A stretch of 15,838 nt of DNA, from positions 1 through 15,838 of the forward strand of contig DPQQ01000011.1 in NCBI GenBank assembly GCA_003538975.1. The letters are read 5' to 3'. Positions within the stretch are counted from its first letter, which is position 1. Every line of letters begins with the position of its first letter. This document shows positions 13,001-15,838 of the stretch, piece after piece. The position numbers and the translations under genes are program-made. The notes below the pieces were generated by a model. That model was not told the origin of the DNA. It did not search any database and worked only from the letters and a program-made list of their open reading frames with translations. The stretch comes from Clostridiales bacterium. Lineage in GTDB: Bacteria; Bacillota; Clostridia; Christensenellales; Borkfalkiaceae.

Positions 13001-15082
13001 TTAAACGTTTTCTTCTTTTTTAGCTTTGTCGGCCTTAATTTCTTCGGTAACGGGTTCGGTCGTTTCGGCGATTTCTTCCGAAGGAACAGATTCCTCGTTT
13101 TTGCCCAAAACGTTAAGGGCAACCTTTTCAACGTTTTCGGGAGTGAAACCGTATTCGTTCATCAGAACGCTTGCGGGAGCCGATTCGCCGAAGCGGTCCA
13201 TGGTTACGTAACCGCCTTTAAGACCTACATATTTACCCCAGCCGAGTCCGGAGCCCGCTTCTACGATAACTCTCGCTTCTACCGAAGAGGGAAGAACGGA
13301 TTCTTTATATTCTTCGGGCTGTCTTTCGAATACTTCGGTGCAGGGCATCGAAACTACTCTTGCGTCTACGCCGTTTTCTTTAAGAAGAGCTTTTGCTTTT
13401 ACCGCAAGGTTAACTTCCGTTCCGGTCGCTATAAGAATTACGTCGGGGGTTGAACCTGCTTCTTTTTCGATAACGTAGCCGCCTCTCAGAGCGTCTTTCG
13501 ACGAGTTCGCGAGCATGGGAGCCTTCTGACGGGAAAGAACGAGAACGGTGGGACGATCGCTTGCGATGGCGTGTATCCAGGCTGCTGTCGTTTCGGTTCC
13601 GTCGGCGGGACGGTAAACGTCCGTGTTCGGAGTGGCTCTCAAAGCGGTGAGCTGTTCTATCGGCTGATGTGTGCAACCGTCTTCGCCTACGCCTATCGAA
13701 TCGTGAGTCATGACGTAAATAACGGGGAGCTTCATGATTGCGGACATACGCATAGCGCCCTTCATGTAGTCGGAGAATACGAAGAAGGTCGAGCAGTACG
13801 GTCTTATTCCGCCGTGGACGTACATACCGTTGACTATCGCGCCCATTGCGTGTTCTCTTATACCGAAGTGGAAGTTGTTTCCGTCTTTATATAACGCGTT
13901 GAAGTCGCCGGATTTTTTGATTATGGTCTTATTGGAAGAACCTAAATCCGCAGAACCGCCCATAAGGTTGGGTATTCTGTCGGCGAGTTTGTTGAGTACT
14001 GTCGAGCCGTAACCTCTCGTTGCGTCGTCTTTCGAATACGCCCAGAGATCGTCGTCGCGCGAAGTAAGCGAATAGCCGTTCATCCAGGTCTTGTATTCGT
14101 TGGCGAGAACGGGGAACTTCTTTTCGTATTTATTAAAGAGTTTGTTCCAGTCCGCTTCGAGCTTGTCGCCGCGTTTTTTGTATTCGGCGGTTATTTCTTT
14201 AACTTCGTCCGGAATGGTGAACGGGGGATAAGTGTAGTTAAGGTTCTGACGGAGCTTCGCAACGTCGTGTTCCGAAAGCGGCGCGCCGTGGCACGATTCG
14301 TTTCCTTCGAGCGGAGAACCATAGCCGATTTTCGATTTTACGATGATAAGCGACGGCTTGTCCGAAACGGCTTTCGCTTTTCTGATAGCTCTCGAAATCG
14401 CGTTTATATCGTTGGCGTCTTTTACGGTCTGAACGTGCCAGCCGAGAGCCTGATGACGCTTGCCTACGTTTTCGGAGAATACGTTTTTGGTGTCGCCTTC
14501 GATGGTTATGTTGTTGCTGTCGTATAAAACGACGAGTTTGCCGAGTTTAAGAGTGCCTGCAAGCGAAGCGGCTTCGTTTTCTATGCCTTCTTCCATACAG
14601 CCGTCGCCGCAGAGAGCGTAGGTATAATGGTCTACGATTTCGAGTCCGGGCCTGTTGAATTTAGCAGCGAGCTTGTTTTCCGCTATAGCCATGCCTACGG
14701 CGTTTGCGATGCCCTGTCCCAAAGGACCTGTCGAGATTTCAACCCCGGGGCAAAGACCGTATTCGGGATGACCGGAGCATATGGAGCCCTTCTGACGGAA
14801 CGTTTCGATATCGCTCATCGGAACGTTATATCCGAATATATGGAGAAGGGAATACAAGAGCATGGATCCGTGTCCGGCGGAAAGAACGAATCTGTCTCTG
14901 TTGTCGAAAGACGGATTATTCGGATTAAAATTAAGATGATTCAAAAAGAGCGAATAGCCTATGGGCGCGGCGCCTAATACGATGCCGGGATGACCGGAAT
15001 TCGCTTTAGTAATCGCTTCCGCGGACAAAACTCTTATGGTGTTTACTGCGAGAAGATCTTTAGGGGAAACTTTTCCTAACAT
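13001..15082 (-). CDS. tkt: Transketolase
   Basis: A 693-residue thiamine-diphosphate enzyme of the pentose phosphate pathway, transferring two-carbon ketol units between sugar phosphates. Motifs seen: SGHPG (29-33) with His31, SAGHGS with His71, TGPLGQG (118-124), GDGCMEEG (159-166) continuing to DSNNITIEGDT (188-198) for metal and cofactor binding, then in the second half FGIREHAMGAIVNGM and THDSIGVGEDGCTHQP. The core ends near residue 660, the usual length. A 32-residue Glu/Lys-rich tail (662-693) of low complexity follows, which is unusual. GGAGG lies 11 bases before the ATG. The gene has its own promoter, a structured leader and a strong terminator, so it is monocistronic. The symbol is by family; the genome may hold other transketolases. 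Confidence 0.95.
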   Translation of the reverse strand: MLGKVSPKDLLAVNTIRVLSAEAITKANSGHPGIVLGAAPIGYSLFLNHLNFNPNNPSFDNRDRFVLSAGHGSMLLYSLLHIFGYNVPMSDIETFRQKGSICSGHPEYGLCPGVEISTGPLGQGIANAVGMAIAENKLAAKFNRPGLEIVDHYTYALCGDGCMEEGIENEAASLAGTLKLGKLVVLYDSNNITIEGDTKNVFSENVGKRHQALGWHVQTVKDANDINAISRAIRKAKAVSDKPSLIIVKSKIGYGSPLEGNESCHGAPLSEHDVAKLRQNLNYTYPPFTIPDEVKEITAEYKKRGDKLEADWNKLFNKYEKKFPVLANEYKTWMNGYSLTSRDDDLWAYSKDDATRGYGSTVLNKLADRIPNLMGGSADLGSSNKTIIKKSGDFNALYKDGNNFHFGIREHAMGAIVNGMYVHGGIRPYCSTFFVFSDYMKGAMRMSAIMKLPVIYVMTHDSIGVGEDGCTHQPIEQLTALRATPNTDVYRPADGTETTAAWIHAIASDRPTVLVLSRQKAPMLANSSKDALRGGYVIEKEAGSTPDVILIATGTEVNLAVKAKALLKENGVDARVVSMPCTEVFERQPEEYKESVLPSSVEARVIVEAGSGLGWGKYVGLKGGYVTMDRFGESAPASVLMNEYGFTPENVEKVALNVLGKNEESVPSEEIAETTEPVTEEIKADKAKKEENV

Positions 15083-15093
15083 ATTACCGTTAA

Positions 15094-15139
15094 CCTCCGG
15101 ATTAAATCCGACTGCGGCTTTTGCCGTAAAGAATCGGAT
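15094..15139 (-). promoter_or_regulatory. Transketolase leader with two mutually exclusive hairpins
   Basis: In the minus-strand RNA, ATCCGA (15139-15134) can pair with TCGGAT (15111-15106), enclosing a CGGC-AAAA-GCCG hairpin (15126-15115). Alternatively CGGAT (15110-15106) pairs with ATCCG (15102-15098), whose last base is the first G of the GGAGG site. Both use 15106-15110, so only one can form. Confidence 0.45.
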
Positions 15140-15153
15140 AAAACTTTATTGTA

Positions 15154-15182
15154 ATTATATAACAATATAAAATTTTTTTCAA
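15154..15182 (-). promoter_or_regulatory. Transketolase promoter
   Basis: On the minus strand TTGAAA (15182-15177), 17-base spacer, TATAAT (15159-15154). The predicted leader is about 65 bases. The stretch 15183-15280 between this and the proS promoter holds only an imperfect palindrome (15233-15247) and nothing else I can name. Confidence 0.8.
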
Positions 15183-15281
15183 CTAAAAGCGGGCTTATAG
15201 GCTTAAAAAGTTCGGATTTAAAAAGAATAACCGCCTGTATATACGGCATAAAAAACTTTCGCCCGAGACGCTTTTATTTTG

Positions 15282-15310
15282 TTGTCAATTATGCTTTGTT
15301 TTGTTATAAT
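15282..15310 (+). promoter_or_regulatory. Prolyl-tRNA synthetase promoter
   Basis: TTGTCA (15282-15287), 17-base spacer, TATAAT (15305-15310). The predicted leader of about 85 bases is too short for a T-box and shows no T-box sequence. Confidence 0.85.
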
Positions 15311-15331
15311 AATATATACTATAATAAATTT

Positions 15332-15373
15332 ATGGACGAAACGCGCGCCGCTTATACCGTAAACGGCGGATAA
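15332..15373 (+). other. Short upstream reading frame in the proS leader
   Basis: ATG GAC GAA opens a 13-codon frame (MDETRAAYTVNGG) whose TAA stop forms the first bases of the hairpin that precedes the proS ribosome binding site. There is no Shine-Dalgarno sequence before it, so translation is doubtful; chance is a fair alternative. Confidence 0.25.
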
Positions 15374-15396
15374 AAGCGCAACGCTTTTATAAGGAG
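15371..15396 (+). promoter_or_regulatory. Hairpin abutting the proS ribosome binding site
   Basis: TAAAAGCG (15371-15378) pairs perfectly with CGCTTTTA (15382-15389), loop CAA, and AAGGAG follows one base later (15391-15396). This is the same layout as the TerB-like gene leader. Confidence 0.6.
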
Positions 15397-15403
15397 CAGT
15401 AAA

Positions 15404-15838
15404 ATGGACGATAAAAAATTCGTAAAAGAAATCGCAGACATTAACGAAAATTTCACGCAGTGGTTCACCGACGTGGTGCTTAAAACCGAACTCGTAGACT
15501 ACGGTCCCGTAAAAGGAACCATGGTTATCCGCCCGTACGGCTACGCCATATGGGAAAACATTCGGAAGGATATGGACGCAAGATTCAAAAAGACCGGCGT
15601 TAAAAACGCTTACTTCCCGCTCCTTATTCCGATGAGCTTTTTTACCAAAGAAGCTGAACACGTAGAAGGCTTCGCTCCCGAAGTCGCTGTTGTAACGCAC
15701 GCCGGCGGGGCGAAACTCGACGAACCTTTGGCTATCCGTCCGACGAGCGAAACCATTATCGGAACTATGTACTCGAAGTGGATTCAGTCGTACAGGGATC
15801 TCCCCGTAATAATGAACCAGTGGTGTAACGTAATGCGT
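15404..15838 (+). CDS. proS: Prolyl-tRNA synthetase, archaeal/eukaryotic type, 5' part
   Basis: The first 145 codons, open to the window end with no stop. The enzyme charges tRNA-Pro with proline in the cytoplasm. The N-terminal class II catalytic domain is visible: NFTQWFTDVV (16-25), VKGTMVIRPYGYAIWE (36-51), NAYFPLLIP (68-76), EHVEGFAPE (85-93), the proline-binding RPTSET (112-117) and the motif-2 stretch LPVIMNQWCNVMR (133-145). These match the shorter archaeal-type ProS, which many Clostridia and Bacteroidetes use, not the E. coli type with its inserted editing domain. AAGGAG seven bases before the ATG fixes the start. The gene is divergent from transketolase with its own promoter. Confidence 0.95.
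   Translation, partial: MDDKKFVKEIADINENFTQWFTDVVLKTELVDYGPVKGTMVIRPYGYAIWENIRKDMDARFKKTGVKNAYFPLLIPMSFFTKEAEHVEGFAPEVAVVTHAGGAKLDEPLAIRPTSETIIGTMYSKWIQSYRDLPVIMNQWCNVMR

Noticed and set aside
15311..15403. A T-box riboswitch before the prolyl-tRNA synthetase gene
   Set aside because: The leader is under 100 bases, lacks the T-box consensus and has no terminator/antiterminator pair.
15218..15700. A 160-codon minus-strand frame crossing the tkt-proS divergent region
   Set aside because: It is antisense to clear ProS coding sequence and to the proS promoter.

Overview
The window reads as chromosome from a Gram-positive, Clostridia-like bacterium (Bacillota). The basis is strong AGGAGG-type ribosome binding sites, TTGNNN-N17-TATAAT promoters, tight ATGA gene overlaps, many hairpin-plus-T terminators and an archaeal-type prolyl-tRNA synthetase. 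This placement is an inference; no rRNA or other taxonomic marker is present.

Left part (1-5287): a four-gene sugar catabolism operon on the minus strand (two xylose-isomerase-like TIM-barrel proteins, then two Gfo/Idh/MocA oxidoreductases) is read divergently from an AraC-family regulator. The set matches the logic of oxidation, elimination, hydration and re-reduction at C3 of a sugar (levoglucosan or 3-keto-glycoside type routes). The cassette lies between gene debris. On the left is a frameshifted N-terminal scrap of a KHG/KDPG-type aldolase, fused at base 86/87 to the 3' end of a second TetR gene. On the right is a 95-codon C-terminal scrap of glutamine-dependent NAD synthetase behind a leader that resembles the leader of the terB-like gene 6 kb away.

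Middle part (5445-10889): a two-gene minus-strand unit (TetR regulator and a small two-span membrane protein) is divergent from an ABC-2 type transporter operon (two paralogous ATPases and a permease with a roughly 370-residue loop between its first and second membrane spans). The 512-base divergent region carries five copies of an AACANTG-centred motif. They form two groups, with exact 17-base centre-to-centre spacing inside each group, one on each side of a TATAAT box. These are good candidates for TetR operators.

Right part (10890-15838): a TerB-like gene with its own promoter and terminator, a GNAT-like acyltransferase (minus), transketolase (minus), and the start of a divergent prolyl-tRNA synthetase gene that runs off the window. 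Several 5' leaders here carry a hairpin immediately before the ribosome binding site. The transketolase leader can fold in two mutually exclusive ways.

The most unusual points are the phased operator array, the two broken gene edges around the sugar cassette, and the paired dehydrogenase/TIM-barrel operon. I saw no CRISPR array, tRNA, rRNA, phage or transposase gene.
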